Assembly: GCA_965662745.1 (NCBI GenBank)
Contig: CBFIJK010000012.1
Coordinates: 1 to 64,000 of the forward strand
Reading direction: 5' to 3'
Source: Anianibacter sp965662745
GTDB taxonomy: Bacteria > Pseudomonadota > Alphaproteobacteria > Rhodobacterales > Rhodobacteraceae
DNA length: 64,000 nt
The notes beneath the pieces were generated by a model. It searched no databases and was not told where the DNA came from. It saw nothing but the letters and a program-made list of their open reading frames with translations. The position numbers and the translations under genes were made by a program. How positions within the stretch are numbered: the stretch's first letter is position 1; every line of letters begins with the position of its first letter. Below, piece by piece: positions 43,977-52,509 of the stretch.

Positions 43977-44003
43977 TAAGAAAGATTTTCCGACGGCCGT
44001 TCT
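43977..44003 (+). promoter_or_regulatory. candidate sigma-28 promoter for the 44040 operon
   Basis: TAAG, 15 bases, GCCGTTCT, similar to the flagellin promoter in spacing and -10 sequence. Confidence 0.5.
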
Positions 44004-44039
44004 AAAGGAACAGGCATGAACGGGGTGGGGGGCGCTTGA

Positions 44040-44432
44040 ATGCGGCTTCAGATGTTTCGCAAGAATACGACCATGGATACTGGCAGAAACCCTATGGTGC
44101 AGCGCGCTTACCAGGCGGGCTCGTCCGGGAGCTTTCATCTTGTCGAGGCCGAGACGCGCCTGTCAGACGTGCGGACGGTTGAACGCTTTCTGCCGGATAT
44201 CCTGGGGCGCGCGATGGCGCGCAGCTGGATTGACCCCGAATTCCGCCGGGCCTTGGTCGCTGACCCGAAGCGTCTGCTTGAAATCTATGGTGTGCATTTG
44301 CCACCCAGCATCGTGATCCGCGTCGAAACGGATGCCGGAGAGCGCGAGCGCTTCGTCGTGTACAAGATGCAGACCGGTGCGGCTCCGCAGCGCCTGCTCT
44401 ACCTGCAACTGGTGTTGAGGGCTGGCCGATGA
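44040..44432 (+). CDS. nitrile-hydratase-alpha/NHLP-leader-like protein
   Basis: 130 residues; several ATGs within the first 20 codons leave the start open. Residues about 57-107 (LGRAMARSWIDPEFRRALVADPKRLLEIYGVHLPPSIVIRVETD) match the repeat of nitrile hydratase alpha subunits and NHLP leader peptides, where the pattern is ARAWxDPxFRxxLLADPxxALxExGIxxP followed by a beta strand. The metal-binding CxxCSC of true nitrile hydratase is absent, and there is no GG site plus core peptide as in NHLP precursors. It precedes a Sel1 gene with ATGA overlap, behind a sigma-28-like site. Role unknown. Confidence 0.7.
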   Translation: MRLQMFRKNTTMDTGRNPMVQRAYQAGSSGSFHLVEAETRLSDVRTVERFLPDILGRAMARSWIDPEFRRALVADPKRLLEIYGVHLPPSIVIRVETDAGERERFVVYKMQTGAAPQRLLYLQLVLRAGR

Positions 44433-45061
44433 GACGCCTGCTGCTGACCCTTTCAGGATTGGCCCTGGTCGCAGGCGCGGGGTCCTTGAGCGGGGATGAG
44501 GCACCGGTTGCGCCGACCGAACTCGATCCGGTCATCGAAGCCACGGCCGCCTATAGTGAAGGCCGCTCGGCCGAGGCTGTTCGGATCCTCAAGAAGGCGG
44601 CCGAAGCGGGCGACCCTCTGGCGGCCGCGAACCTTGGCGTCATGATCGCCTCGGGGGAAGGGTGGCCGCAGAACGACATAGAGGCGCTCTACTGGCTTTG
44701 GAAGGCGCGCCTTGAAGGTGAGCGCAGGTCAGAGCCGCTGGCCAAAGTAGTGGCCGAAAGGGTGTCCGCTGACGATCGAGATGAACTTCTCGACCGGCTG
44801 GCCATGGATCTTGAGGCTGACGCCAAGGCCGGACGCAGACGGGCGCTCTTGTCGCTTGGCGGCTTGGAATGGGCGCTACGAACACCCCCCGACGCGGCGC
44901 AGGCCTATGTATGGTTCGGCCTTGCCGCCGCTATGGGTGATCCGCTTGGCGCAGCAGCGCGCGACAAGGTCGCGGAAAATCTGTCTGCGGAAGAAAGAAG
45001 GCAGGGTCAGGACACCCTGACCGAGCTCTTCAAGGGTTGGACGACTTCCACCGATCAGTGA
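44429..45061 (+). CDS. Sel1-like repeat periplasmic protein
   Basis: 210 residues with a signal peptide (about 1-22). Two or three Sel1-type helical repeats: GDPLAAANLGVMIASGEGWPQNDIEALYWLWKA and ALRTPPDAAQAYVWFGLAAAMGDPLGA. Such repeats mediate protein-protein contacts, often in the periplasm. Coupled to the nitrile-hydratase-like gene; ends overlap the convergent 45387 gene by seven bases. Confidence 0.75.
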   Translation: MRRLLLTLSGLALVAGAGSLSGDEAPVAPTELDPVIEATAAYSEGRSAEAVRILKKAAEAGDPLAAANLGVMIASGEGWPQNDIEALYWLWKARLEGERRSEPLAKVVAERVSADDRDELLDRLAMDLEADAKAGRRRALLSLGGLEWALRTPPDAAQAYVWFGLAAAMGDPLGAAARDKVAENLSAEERRQGQDTLTELFKGWTTSTDQ

Positions 45062-45387
45062 ATACGGCGTCGGCGCTGCACTGGCAGCTTTACGGTCTCA
45101 ACCGATTTTGTGTCGTCACTTCGTGATATGGATACCGTCTGGCGGATGGTCCGATCGTCGATCAGCCAGCTGACATCCGACTGGACGCTATCAAGCGTCT
45201 TCGTCAACGTTTCGATCTGGTTCCCGAAATCCGCGAATTCCTGATTGATCGCGGACGTGGTCACGAGTCGACGCAGCCGCAAGCAGACGAGAACAGAGGA
45301 CACGAAGACCAGGATCGCCGATCCTGCAAGCGCAGCAAGGACGATCATCCCGAAATAACCCGTCGGGTCCGGCAGGAGTGAATACAT
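45055..45387 (-). CDS. hypothetical membrane-anchored helical protein after flgM
   Basis: About 110 residues from the start at 45387, which has GAGG upstream. One membrane segment (about 12-36), then a helix with heptad character (EFADFGNQIETLTKTLDSVQSDVSWL) and a basic tail (PVQRRRRIH). flgN often follows flgM, but FlgN is soluble, so I do not call it that. Ten bases after flgM. Confidence 0.6.
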   Translation of the reverse strand: MYSLLPDPTGYFGMIVLAALAGSAILVFVSSVLVCLRLRRLVTTSAINQEFADFGNQIETLTKTLDSVQSDVSWLIDDRTIRQTVSISRSDDTKSVETVKLPVQRRRRIH

Positions 45388-45397
45388 GGTAGCCTCG

Positions 45398-45694
45398 TTA
45401 TCGCAGCAGAAGATCATCATGGCCCTGGAAAAGGCTTTCGGTGATCCTGTCGATGTCGATCGGATAGTTACCGTCCTCGATCGCCTTCTTGATCTTGCTC
45501 ACCGTCTCAAGATTGAACGGCGGGCCCTTGTCAACGAGTGCCTTGGCGGTCGTGCTGCCCAGCTCGACCACGTCCGCAGAATTTAGCGGATTGCCTGAGG
45601 CCGCGGGTGCCCGCGGAGTCGTTTCACCTTTTGGGTCGGGACCCGATGGGACGCGCAACCCTCTGAAGACATTGTAGGAAATAGAGTCGACCAT
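45398..45694 (-). CDS. flgM: anti-sigma-28 factor FlgM
   Basis: 98 residues. C-terminal half matches FlgM: VDKGPPFNLETVSKIKKAIEDGNYPIDIDRITESL (about 54-88). N-terminus is Pro/Ala-rich and disordered, as expected for a protein exported through the completed hook. Holds FliA (51021-51737) inactive before that. Strong AGGAG-type site upstream; follows flgA by 59 bases. Confidence 0.9.
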   Translation of the reverse strand: MVDSISYNVFRGLRVPSGPDPKGETTPRAPAASGNPLNSADVVELGSTTAKALVDKGPPFNLETVSKIKKAIEDGNYPIDIDRITESLFQGHDDLLLR

Positions 45695-45753
45695 TTTGCT
45701 CCTCCTGAATCTGAGCAGGACTCTCTTCTGATAGAAGGATTAACGGCCGATCC

Positions 45754-46434
45754 TCAGAATTTTTTAGCACGTATCGTCGCAATTGCCGGACCTGTCAGAA
45801 CGGCGTTCAAATGCTTCCCGGATGACAGGCTTTGCAGCGCTATCTTTTCACCGATCTGACCGTCCTGAAGCGCCTCTGCGAGCGAGCTGATTTGCAGCGC
45901 TCCGGTGTCGACGATCACAGTGACCGTGTCGCCTTTTCTCACGGCATACGACATTTCCAGATGCCGCGCCTGCAAGACATGACCCGCGCCGAGTGCCCTC
46001 TTGAGCTCTCTGCCGACAGCGAACTCCGGGTCGGTCAAGGCGGTCGCGGCCTCTGTCCCGCGAGCGGGCAGGACTTTCAGATGGTCTTTCGTCAGGACCG
46101 TTCCCGCAGAAAGGCTTTCCGCAAGAACCAGAACATGCTGGTCCTGCGCATCAATGGTCGCAGACGACTGGTTGATGCGTACATGCCGGGTCCAGGCCGG
46201 GTCGGCGCATGTGACAACGACACGCGACCAGCCATCTTTTGGGGTCACGCCGGGGGCAGCAACGCAGTCGGGCAGGGGGCGATGCGTTGATATTTCCGGT
46301 TCACCAGCGCGTCCGGCAGAGGCCAGCGCCTCTGACACGATGCGGTGGCCGTCCACCGCGCCAGCATATGTCGCAGGCGGCGCCATGATGAGACCCGCAC
46401 AAATTGCAGTACGAAGAAGAAGCGAAATCCTCAT
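45754..46434 (-). CDS. flgA: flagellar P-ring assembly chaperone FlgA
   Basis: 226 residues with a signal peptide (about 1-24). C-terminal SAF/FlgA domain from about residue 95: LAESLSAGTVLTKDHLKVLPARG, VGRELKRALGAGHVLQARHLE, VRKGDTVTVIVDTGALQISSLAEALQDGQIGEKIALQSLSSGKHLNAVLTGP. Periplasmic chaperone for FlgI. Start overlaps the flgT stop by four bases. Confidence 0.93.
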   Translation of the reverse strand: MRISLLLRTAICAGLIMAPPATYAGAVDGHRIVSEALASAGRAGEPEISTHRPLPDCVAAPGVTPKDGWSRVVVTCADPAWTRHVRINQSSATIDAQDQHVLVLAESLSAGTVLTKDHLKVLPARGTEAATALTDPEFAVGRELKRALGAGHVLQARHLEMSYAVRKGDTVTVIVDTGALQISSLAEALQDGQIGEKIALQSLSSGKHLNAVLTGPAIATIRAKKF

Positions 46435-47507
46435 CCCGCGCCTTTAGGTAGTTGCGAACGGAAAAAACTGACGCGCCGCCCGTCGAACAGGCTGGCAGAT
46501 ATAGAGCGGTCGATCGGGCGCAAGACGGCGCGATTGGAAGACAAGTGAACAATCTCCAGAAGGGGCAAACCCGCCATCCCTGCGTCCGTCAGTCCCAGGC
46601 TGTCCGGGGTCAATCCGTGACGCGTCCCCAACGGAACCGAAAGTTCGGACCCGGCCATTTGGATACGGGCGTCCGGCGGGGCGCAGGCCGCGGCCTCCAC
46701 CATTCGGTCAAGCGCCGCTGCCAACTTGGCGATGGCCGCCTCGCCATCGGTTCTGGACGCGCCCGCGATCAGGCGCACAACGCCGGACCGAGGGGCGGGC
46801 AGGTCGACCGACACGCTGCGGTGCTCCGTGCGGCCCGTGGGACCAGTCAGCGCCAGTGTCAGTTCAGCCCTTGCTCCGGCGCGCACCGGTTTCACCGTGA
46901 TCCTGCTTTCCAGCACGTGATCGCCCGGGGCTGCCTTGGGCCGTCCCGTCGTCAACGACCGGTAGTCGAGCGCAGGATTGACCGGGCCGGGATCGCCTGA
47001 TGCGATGCGGGCAAGGTGGGTTTGGTGTCCATTGCGGAGGGTTTCCATCAACTCCTGCGCCAGTCTTTGTGCTGCGGTCTTTGCCCATGCCGGGGCGCTG
47101 GGTGCGACATCGACGATGGGCGGTCTCGCCGTGACGACGAGGGTGCGGCGCTCGCTGCAAGCGGTTGGCGCGGGAACACCGACCTTCGCCTCAACTTGCA
47201 ACTCCCACTGATCTCCGCGGCGGACTTGCGACAGAATGCGAAAGCCGAGGATGTCCCCTGCGGTCCGCAAGATCGTGAAATCCTTGACGAGCCGCGTCTT
47301 GTCGAGCAGCGAAATTCCCCTCAGGCTCGCGCCGCCCTGGATCGCCGCAGACGCAAGAGCATCGGCAAGCGCGCGCTTGCGCGCGGCATCGACATCGGTG
47401 GGCCCCGAAATGAATGCGATCCCGGTCGAGCCGACAAGCCGCGCTTGGGCGGTGGCGGCGCCAGCTGCGACCACGCAGGCCAGCGAGAGGGCAAGAAGCG
47501 AACGCAT
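46431..47507 (-). CDS. flgT: flagellar assembly protein FlgT-like
   Basis: 358 residues with a signal peptide (first 22, ending ATAQA). The FlgT_N pattern is clear: GIAFISGPTDVDAARKRALADALASAAIQGGASLRG (about 28-63). Middle and C-terminal domains are more divergent; the end (DGRRVSFFRSQLPKG) resembles a FlgT C-terminal SH3-like strand set. In Vibrio FlgT builds the H ring; in R. sphaeroides a distant FlgT interacts with MotB and FliL and is needed for rotation. Confidence 0.85.
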   Translation of the reverse strand: MRSLLALSLACVVAAGAATAQARLVGSTGIAFISGPTDVDAARKRALADALASAAIQGGASLRGISLLDKTRLVKDFTILRTAGDILGFRILSQVRRGDQWELQVEAKVGVPAPTACSERRTLVVTARPPIVDVAPSAPAWAKTAAQRLAQELMETLRNGHQTHLARIASGDPGPVNPALDYRSLTTGRPKAAPGDHVLESRITVKPVRAGARAELTLALTGPTGRTEHRSVSVDLPAPRSGVVRLIAGASRTDGEAAIAKLAAALDRMVEAAACAPPDARIQMAGSELSVPLGTRHGLTPDSLGLTDAGMAGLPLLEIVHLSSNRAVLRPIDRSISASLFDGRRVSFFRSQLPKGAG

Positions 47508-47511
47508 AGGG

Positions 47512-48018
47512 CTACTGGGCTCCCTGCGCCGCGCGCAAGATGTAGCGCACAGTGTCCGGCGATAGCGCCATCACAACCTCGAAGCTGTCATTATCGCGAG
47601 GTGTTATGCGCACAGTCTGGGCGCCTCGGATTTCGCCTTCGACGATGGCCTCGACCCTGTCGTTTTTCACCACGGTCTCGGCCAGCGACGTGCGGCTGGA
47701 CAGACTAATCCCGTGAACCTGCTCTGTCAGATCCCGCAACGCCTCGATCCGCGCGGCCCGGATCGCCAGAAGACGCCGTTCGTTCACCGTTTTTCCGGGC
47801 TGTCCGGACACTTGCGCAAAACCGGTCCCGCGCAATTCGACCGCGACCTCTTTTGCCGTGATGATCTCAAGATCATCAAAGCCATCCTTCAATTCTGCCA
47901 GATAGGCAGTGTCGGCACCCGGATTGGTCGGAAGCGCCTGCGTGGCCGTCATGTGCGGCATCGTACAGCCCGTGAGGGTGGCTGCGGCAATCATCAGGCT
48001 GGTTGAGTGGATGTTCAT
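47512..48018 (-). CDS. flgP: flagellar LPP20-type lipoprotein FlgP
   Basis: About 168 residues from the start at 48018, which has GGAG six bases upstream. Lipobox TLTGC with Cys18. The LPP20/FlgP domain covers about 70-165 (NERRLLAIRAARIEALRDLTEQVHGISLSS, VKNDRVEAIVEGEIRGAQTV), close to Vibrio FlgP, an outer-membrane ring component. Four bases before flgT. Confidence 0.9.
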   Translation of the reverse strand: MNIHSTSLMIAAATLTGCTMPHMTATQALPTNPGADTAYLAELKDGFDDLEIITAKEVAVELRGTGFAQVSGQPGKTVNERRLLAIRAARIEALRDLTEQVHGISLSSRTSLAETVVKNDRVEAIVEGEIRGAQTVRITPRDNDSFEVVMALSPDTVRYILRAAQGAQ

Positions 48019-48055
48019 CGGCGTCTCCGGTGGCAACGGTTTGGAACGATCACGT

Positions 48056-48070
48056 GCAAACCACATGCCA
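48056..48070 (-). promoter_or_regulatory. sigma-54 promoter of flgP-flgT-flgA(-flgM)
   Basis: On the minus strand, TGGCAT, five bases, TTGC. Predicted leader to flgP is 26 bases. It is 38 bases from the divergent flhA promoter, so an activator site may be shared. Confidence 0.85.
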
Positions 48071-48107
48071 ACCTTACCGTCGAAACCCGCGCGAACTTGT
48101 CCAAAGC

Positions 48108-48123
48108 TGGCATGGAGCTTGCA
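48108..48123 (+). promoter_or_regulatory. sigma-54 promoter of flhA-flhF-fliA
   Basis: TGGCAT, five bases, TTGCA. Predicted start about 48134, 46 bases before flhA. Confidence 0.85.
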
Positions 48124-48179
48124 GCGATGTCCCTGCTGAGGCGGCGGTCTTGGCGCCACTTCGAAGGGATGAGTGAACC

Positions 48180-50273
48180 ATGAATGCAAGCACCACCATG
48201 CAGCAGCCAAGCGCGCTGAACGGGGCTCTTCTTCCTGTGGGCATCCTCGCGGTGGTGGCGATGATGGTGCTTCCGCTGCCGGTCTGGCTGCTTGACCTGT
48301 TCTTTGTGTTCAACATCCTCTTGGCGCTTCTGGTGTTGATGGTCGCGATGCACAGCTACCGTCCGCTGGATTTCTCGTCTTTTCCAACCGTGCTGTTGAT
48401 CGCCACTGTGCTTCGGCTCGCGCTCAACGTCGCGTCCACACGAATTGTTTTGACGGATGGGCATACGGGGGCGGGGGCCGCGGGCCGCGTGATCGAGGCC
48501 TTCGGATCCTTTGTGATCGCGGGCAACTTCGCCGTCGGGATCGTGATCTTCGTGATCCTTATGATCATCAACCTGATGGTCATCACGAAGGGTGCGGGGC
48601 GTGTGTCGGAAGTTTCGGCTCGGTTCACGCTGGATGCCATGCCGGGCAAGCAGATGGCGATCGACGCGGATCTGAACGCTGGCCTGATGACACCGGATCA
48701 GGCGCGGGCGCGGCGCACGGAAGTCGCAGAAGAAGCGGATTTCTACGGCGCAATGGACGGTGCATCGAAATTCGTGAAGGGTGACGCAGTCGCCGGCATT
48801 CTCATCCTATTGGCCAACATCCTCGGCGGCATCATCATTGGCACCAGCCAGTATGGTCTCGCGATCGGTGAGGCGGCACAGACCTATGTGCTTTTGTCGA
48901 TCGGTGACGGCCTTGTGGCGCAGATCCCGTCGCTGCTGTTGTCAATTGCGACCGCGATCATCGTGACGCGCGTGTCGTCCGCCCATGACATGACAAGCCA
49001 TATTGGCCGTCAGGTGAACCTGTCCCGCGCCTGGATTCCCGTTGCTGCCGTCATGCTGATCCTCGGGATCGTGCCGGGGATGCCGAACGTGCTGTTTCTG
49101 GGGGCTGCCGCTGCCGCCGGATTTGCCGCTTGGCGGTCTCGGAAGGGCGCCGATGAAGCGCCTGTCGAACAGGACGACGCCTCCTCTGCCGCCGAGCCGG
49201 CGGTGCCCGGCGCGATCTCGACGCGCGACGTGATCGACCATGCACCCGTCACCCTTCAGGTCGGCTACGGCCTGATCGGCCTGATTGCCGAGGAAGAAGG
49301 CGGCACATTGGTGAACCGCATTACCGGAATTCGGCGTGAGGTGTCGAAGGCTGTGGGTTTCGTGATCCCCGGCGTGCGTATCCGTGACGATCTGGGCCTC
49401 GGAACAAATGGCTACCGGATCGTGATCCGCCAATCCATCCTGGCAGAGGATTTGGTCTATCCCGACCGCAAGTTGGCGCTTCCCGGTGCACGGTCGCGCA
49501 AGAAGCTGAAGGGGATCGAGGTGCGTGATCCATCTTTCGGGATGGAAGCCGTGTGGATCCTGCCGCACCAGAAGGCCGAGGCCGAGGCCGACGACCATGT
49601 CGTGGTCGAGCCGGAATCGGTGATCGCGACCCATCTCAGCCAGGTTCTGCACGCTCATGCGGCCGAATTGCTGGGCCAGGATGACGTCCAGACCCTTGTC
49701 GATGCGCTTGCAGAGCACAGCCCGACACTCGTCCAGTCCGTCGTGCCCAAGCTTGTACCGCTGCACACCCTGACGGCTGTCATGCGTCATCTCTTGAAGG
49801 ACGGCTTTCCTGTAAGCGATCTGCCGAGCATCCTCGAAGGATTGTCCGAGACCGCAGGTCGCGACGCGTCGCCAGCCGCATTGGCAGATTCCTTGCGCGC
49901 CGCCCTGACCGGTCAGCTCTTGCAGCAGATCGCGCCCGTTTCACAACCGGTTCCGATCATCACTCTCGCGCCCGATCTTGAAGCTCTGTTGCTACGCAGC
50001 TTGCAGCAGGATGGAAGTCTGATGATCGAGCCGCAGCTCGCCGAAAGGGTCGCGCGCGGAATCTCGGACGTGTCCGAGCGGCTGGGAGGAGAGGGGCGCC
50101 GGGGTGTCGTCGTCGTCGCCCGTCAGATCCGGCAGGGCTTTGCCTCGCTCGTCAAAAGCCACGGCGTCGAGATCACAATCCTTTCCGTCAACGAATTGCC
50201 GGACCATCGCCGCATTGAGATTGCCGGAAGCATCGGCCAGTCCGAGGCGCTCGCCGTCGGGTCCGCAGCATGA
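48180..50273 (+). CDS. flhA: flagellar export gate protein FlhA
   Basis: 697 residues. Eight membrane segments in the first half with the FHIPEP region (LDAMPGKQMAIDADLNAGLM, RRTEVAEEADFYGAMDGASKFVKGDAVAGI), then the cytoplasmic ring-forming domain that docks chaperones and FliI. Starts at ATG 48180 with GAAGGGATGAG upstream. Stop overlaps the next start (ATGA). Confidence 0.97.
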   Translation: MNASTTMQQPSALNGALLPVGILAVVAMMVLPLPVWLLDLFFVFNILLALLVLMVAMHSYRPLDFSSFPTVLLIATVLRLALNVASTRIVLTDGHTGAGAAGRVIEAFGSFVIAGNFAVGIVIFVILMIINLMVITKGAGRVSEVSARFTLDAMPGKQMAIDADLNAGLMTPDQARARRTEVAEEADFYGAMDGASKFVKGDAVAGILILLANILGGIIIGTSQYGLAIGEAAQTYVLLSIGDGLVAQIPSLLLSIATAIIVTRVSSAHDMTSHIGRQVNLSRAWIPVAAVMLILGIVPGMPNVLFLGAAAAAGFAAWRSRKGADEAPVEQDDASSAAEPAVPGAISTRDVIDHAPVTLQVGYGLIGLIAEEEGGTLVNRITGIRREVSKAVGFVIPGVRIRDDLGLGTNGYRIVIRQSILAEDLVYPDRKLALPGARSRKKLKGIEVRDPSFGMEAVWILPHQKAEAEADDHVVVEPESVIATHLSQVLHAHAAELLGQDDVQTLVDALAEHSPTLVQSVVPKLVPLHTLTAVMRHLLKDGFPVSDLPSILEGLSETAGRDASPAALADSLRAALTGQLLQQIAPVSQPVPIITLAPDLEALLLRSLQQDGSLMIEPQLAERVARGISDVSERLGGEGRRGVVVVARQIRQGFASLVKSHGVEITILSVNELPDHRRIEIAGSIGQSEALAVGSAA

Positions 50274-51046
50274 GCCGGATTGTCACCATAAGGGCATCCG
50301 AAGCGAATGAGGCGATCGAACTCGCGCTCACGCGGCTCGGAGAGGATGCGCTGATTGTCGCGACCCGCAGCGTTCCCGGTGGTATCGAGATCGATGCGAT
50401 CCAGTCCATCGCCGAGACGTCATTTGCCCAGCATTTGAACCGTCAACTTGCCCGGCCAAGCGAAGACCGCGCGGGCGCGACCCTTGGGTCTTCCCGTATC
50501 CTGTTGCTTGCCACTGCGGGAACCCCTGTCTCTGGGGTCGCCGCCGCACTGGGCAAGGCGATGATCCAGCGATCTGACCGAGAGCTGCGACTTGTCGGAG
50601 ACGCCAGCTGTGCCGACGACCTTTGGCAGATCGCAGACCCGCTCGATGCCGAGGTGGGCTCTCTTGCCAACCAAATGATCGCCCCGCCGGTTGGTGTGCT
50701 GCATGAGCTTTGGTGTATGAGCGCCGAGCACGGCCGCCGTAGCATCGTCGAGGAAATTCTCGGTGAAGGCGGATGCACTCTTTGCCTTGCGCTTCCGACA
50801 GGCCTGCGCCGCGCCCGCATCGCGCAACTCGTAGAAGGCTGGCGCGACCTGGATCCATCAATTCTTCTGTGCGCGACGGGCGACATGCCTGCGGAAGATT
50901 ACGATCTTCGCGCTCTCGACGAGGCAAGGTTTCCCGCGCTCTGGATCGCCGAGACGACCGCACAAGAGCTTCGGCTCGCCCCCCAAGATTCCATCACAAT
51001 CCCCAGTCTTCGAGGCCGTCATGATAGCGCCACGCCAGTACACTGA
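50270..51046 (+). CDS. degenerate FlhF-like protein lacking the GTPase P-loop
   Basis: 258 residues. The N-terminus (RIVTIRASEANEAIELALTRLGEDALIVATRSVPGGIEIDA) matches FlhF, whose start reads REALxxVRExLGxDAVILSSRxxxGGVEVxA. The place immediately after flhA and before fliA is also that of flhF. The following NG-type domain keeps strands (SSRILLLATAGTPVSGVAAALGKAMI) but where SRP GTPases have GPTGVGKTTT there is TAGTPVSGVA, without Lys-Thr/Ser; later G motifs are also unrecognisable. No flhG is nearby. Probably a GTP-independent polar-placement or assembly factor. Confidence 0.7.
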   Translation: MSRIVTIRASEANEAIELALTRLGEDALIVATRSVPGGIEIDAIQSIAETSFAQHLNRQLARPSEDRAGATLGSSRILLLATAGTPVSGVAAALGKAMIQRSDRELRLVGDASCADDLWQIADPLDAEVGSLANQMIAPPVGVLHELWCMSAEHGRRSIVEEILGEGGCTLCLALPTGLRRARIAQLVEGWRDLDPSILLCATGDMPAEDYDLRALDEARFPALWIAETTAQELRLAPQDSITIPSLRGRHDSATPVH

Positions 51047-51737
51047 ACAAGATCGCAAATCCCATCAGCGCACCGAAGATCACATGGATCTGGTCCGTCG
51101 CATTGCATGGCATTTCAGTGGGCGGATCGGCCATTTCGCCGAGATCGAGGAGTTGATGCAGGCCGGATATCAAGGCCTTGTCGACGCGAGCCATCGCTAT
51201 ACGGCGCAGGAAGGGGTGAATTTCGCCGCCTACGCCGCAATCCGCATTCGCGGCTCGATCGTCGATTTGCTGCGCAAGAACTCGAACCTGTGCCGCTCTA
51301 CCATCGAGATGCGGCGCAAGATCCGTCAAGGGCAAGCCTCGCTTGAGCAAAAGCTGGGCCGTACAGCTGAGCCAGAAGAACTGGCCGAGGCGCTTGGGAT
51401 CGGTCTTGACGAATTGCATGAGCAGAATGCCCTGGCCCAAGCCAATCAGCATCAGTCGCTTGATGAGGTCTACACGGATCAGTCATTGCTGTTCGCACAG
51501 CCTTCGGAGTCCATCGAAGACATCATCGAGTCGCGAGAAATGAAGAGTTTTCTGCGCGACGCGCTGGGCCAGATCCCAGAGCGCGAGGCGCTGGTCCTGC
51601 AACTGTACTATGTGGAAGATCTGAATGTGTACGAGGTCGGCGCGATCCTTGGGGTAACGACCGGCCGCGTGTCGCAGATCAAGAAATCCGCCATCATCAA
51701 GCTGCGCAAGATCATCGAAGACCGTATGAAAGAATAA
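51021..51737 (+). CDS. fliA: flagellar sigma-28 factor FliA
   Basis: 238 residues; ATG 51021 with GAGG five bases upstream, overlapping the previous gene by 26 bases. Region 2 (LVRRIAWHFSGRIGHFAEIEELMQAGYQGLVDASHRY, NFAAYAAIRIRGSIVDLLRK), region 3, and region 4 helix-turn-helix (LNVYEVGAILGVTTGRVSQIKKSAIIKLR) match FliA. Transcribes late genes such as flagellin; inhibited by FlgM. Confidence 0.95.
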   Translation: MIAPRQYTEQDRKSHQRTEDHMDLVRRIAWHFSGRIGHFAEIEELMQAGYQGLVDASHRYTAQEGVNFAAYAAIRIRGSIVDLLRKNSNLCRSTIEMRRKIRQGQASLEQKLGRTAEPEELAEALGIGLDELHEQNALAQANQHQSLDEVYTDQSLLFAQPSESIEDIIESREMKSFLRDALGQIPEREALVLQLYYVEDLNVYEVGAILGVTTGRVSQIKKSAIIKLRKIIEDRMKE

Positions 51738-51767
51738 GCGCCATCCAGGAGGGGTCTGGATGGCGCT
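51737..51767 (+). terminator. terminator after fliA
   Basis: Perfect 12-base stem AGCGCCATCCAG/CTGGATGGCGCT around a seven-base loop, starting on the last base of the fliA stop codon. No long T run. Confidence 0.85.
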
Positions 51768-51867
51768 CTAAGCACCGTTCTGATGCTGGACTGCAAGGGT
51801 GGCGATATACGGAGCCCCGCCACTCTTCAACGAATTGAAAGTTTCGACGCGCTATCTTTCGGTTCAC

Positions 51868-52509
51868 TTAGAACATCGACAACTCGCGGCTGATTATGGC
51901 GGCATGCGCACGGTTGCGCGCACCGAGCTTCGTGCAAATGCCCCGCATGTACATCTTCACGGTTGCCTCGGTCGCATCCATTTCGCGGGCGATTTCCTTG
52001 TTGGTCAATCCGTCTGCCGCAAGACGCAACACGAACATCTCTCTGTCGGTGAGATTGTGTTCCTGCTGGCTGCCTGATGGCGACGAGCTTGATCCGTCCA
52101 TCGGGATGAAGACCTGACCCGAATCGACCAGTCGGATGACGCTGACCAGCGATTTGAGCGGCATCGTCTTCGGAATCAAACCCTTGGCGCCAAGTTCAAG
52201 CGCGCTGCTGAGAAAGTGCCGATCAACATTGCCGGTAAAGAGGATCACCTTGGCATCGCCTGCGGCGCGCACAACCTGCTTGACGCTTTCCAATCCGACC
52301 ATTCCCGGCATCTTGAGATCGAGCATCACGACCCGAAAAGGCCCATCTTGCTGAAGGGCTTTGACGGCCTGGTCGTAAGTATCGACAATTGCAGCCGAAA
52401 AATCCGGGGTGTTAGTCAACAGGTTCGCAACCGCCTCGCTTATCAGGCGATGATCGTCGGCGATGAGAACCTTGATGTCGTCCGTTTGCATTTCCAGATT
52501 AGAGTTCAT
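51868..52509 (-). CDS. NarL/LuxR-family response regulator
   Basis: About 213 residues from ATG 52509. Receiver domain (about 12-130) with DDH acidic triad, phosphoacceptor Asp in VVMLDLKMPG and Lys in GLIPKTMPLKS, then a LuxR helix-turn-helix (LTDREMFVLRLAADGLTNKEIAREMDATEATVKMYMRGI). The divergent pair at 52789-55852 provides a hybrid kinase, the most likely partner. No flagellar homologue recognised. Confidence 0.9.
   Translation of the reverse strand: MNSNLEMQTDDIKVLIADDHRLISEAVANLLTNTPDFSAAIVDTYDQAVKALQQDGPFRVVMLDLKMPGMVGLESVKQVVRAAGDAKVILFTGNVDRHFLSSALELGAKGLIPKTMPLKSLVSVIRLVDSGQVFIPMDGSSSSPSGSQQEHNLTDREMFVLRLAADGLTNKEIAREMDATEATVKMYMRGICTKLGARNRAHAAIISRELSMF

Noticed and set aside
45055..45387. 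Call of FlgN for the gene after flgM
   Set aside because: Position fits, but the protein has an N-terminal membrane segment, unlike the soluble FlgN family.
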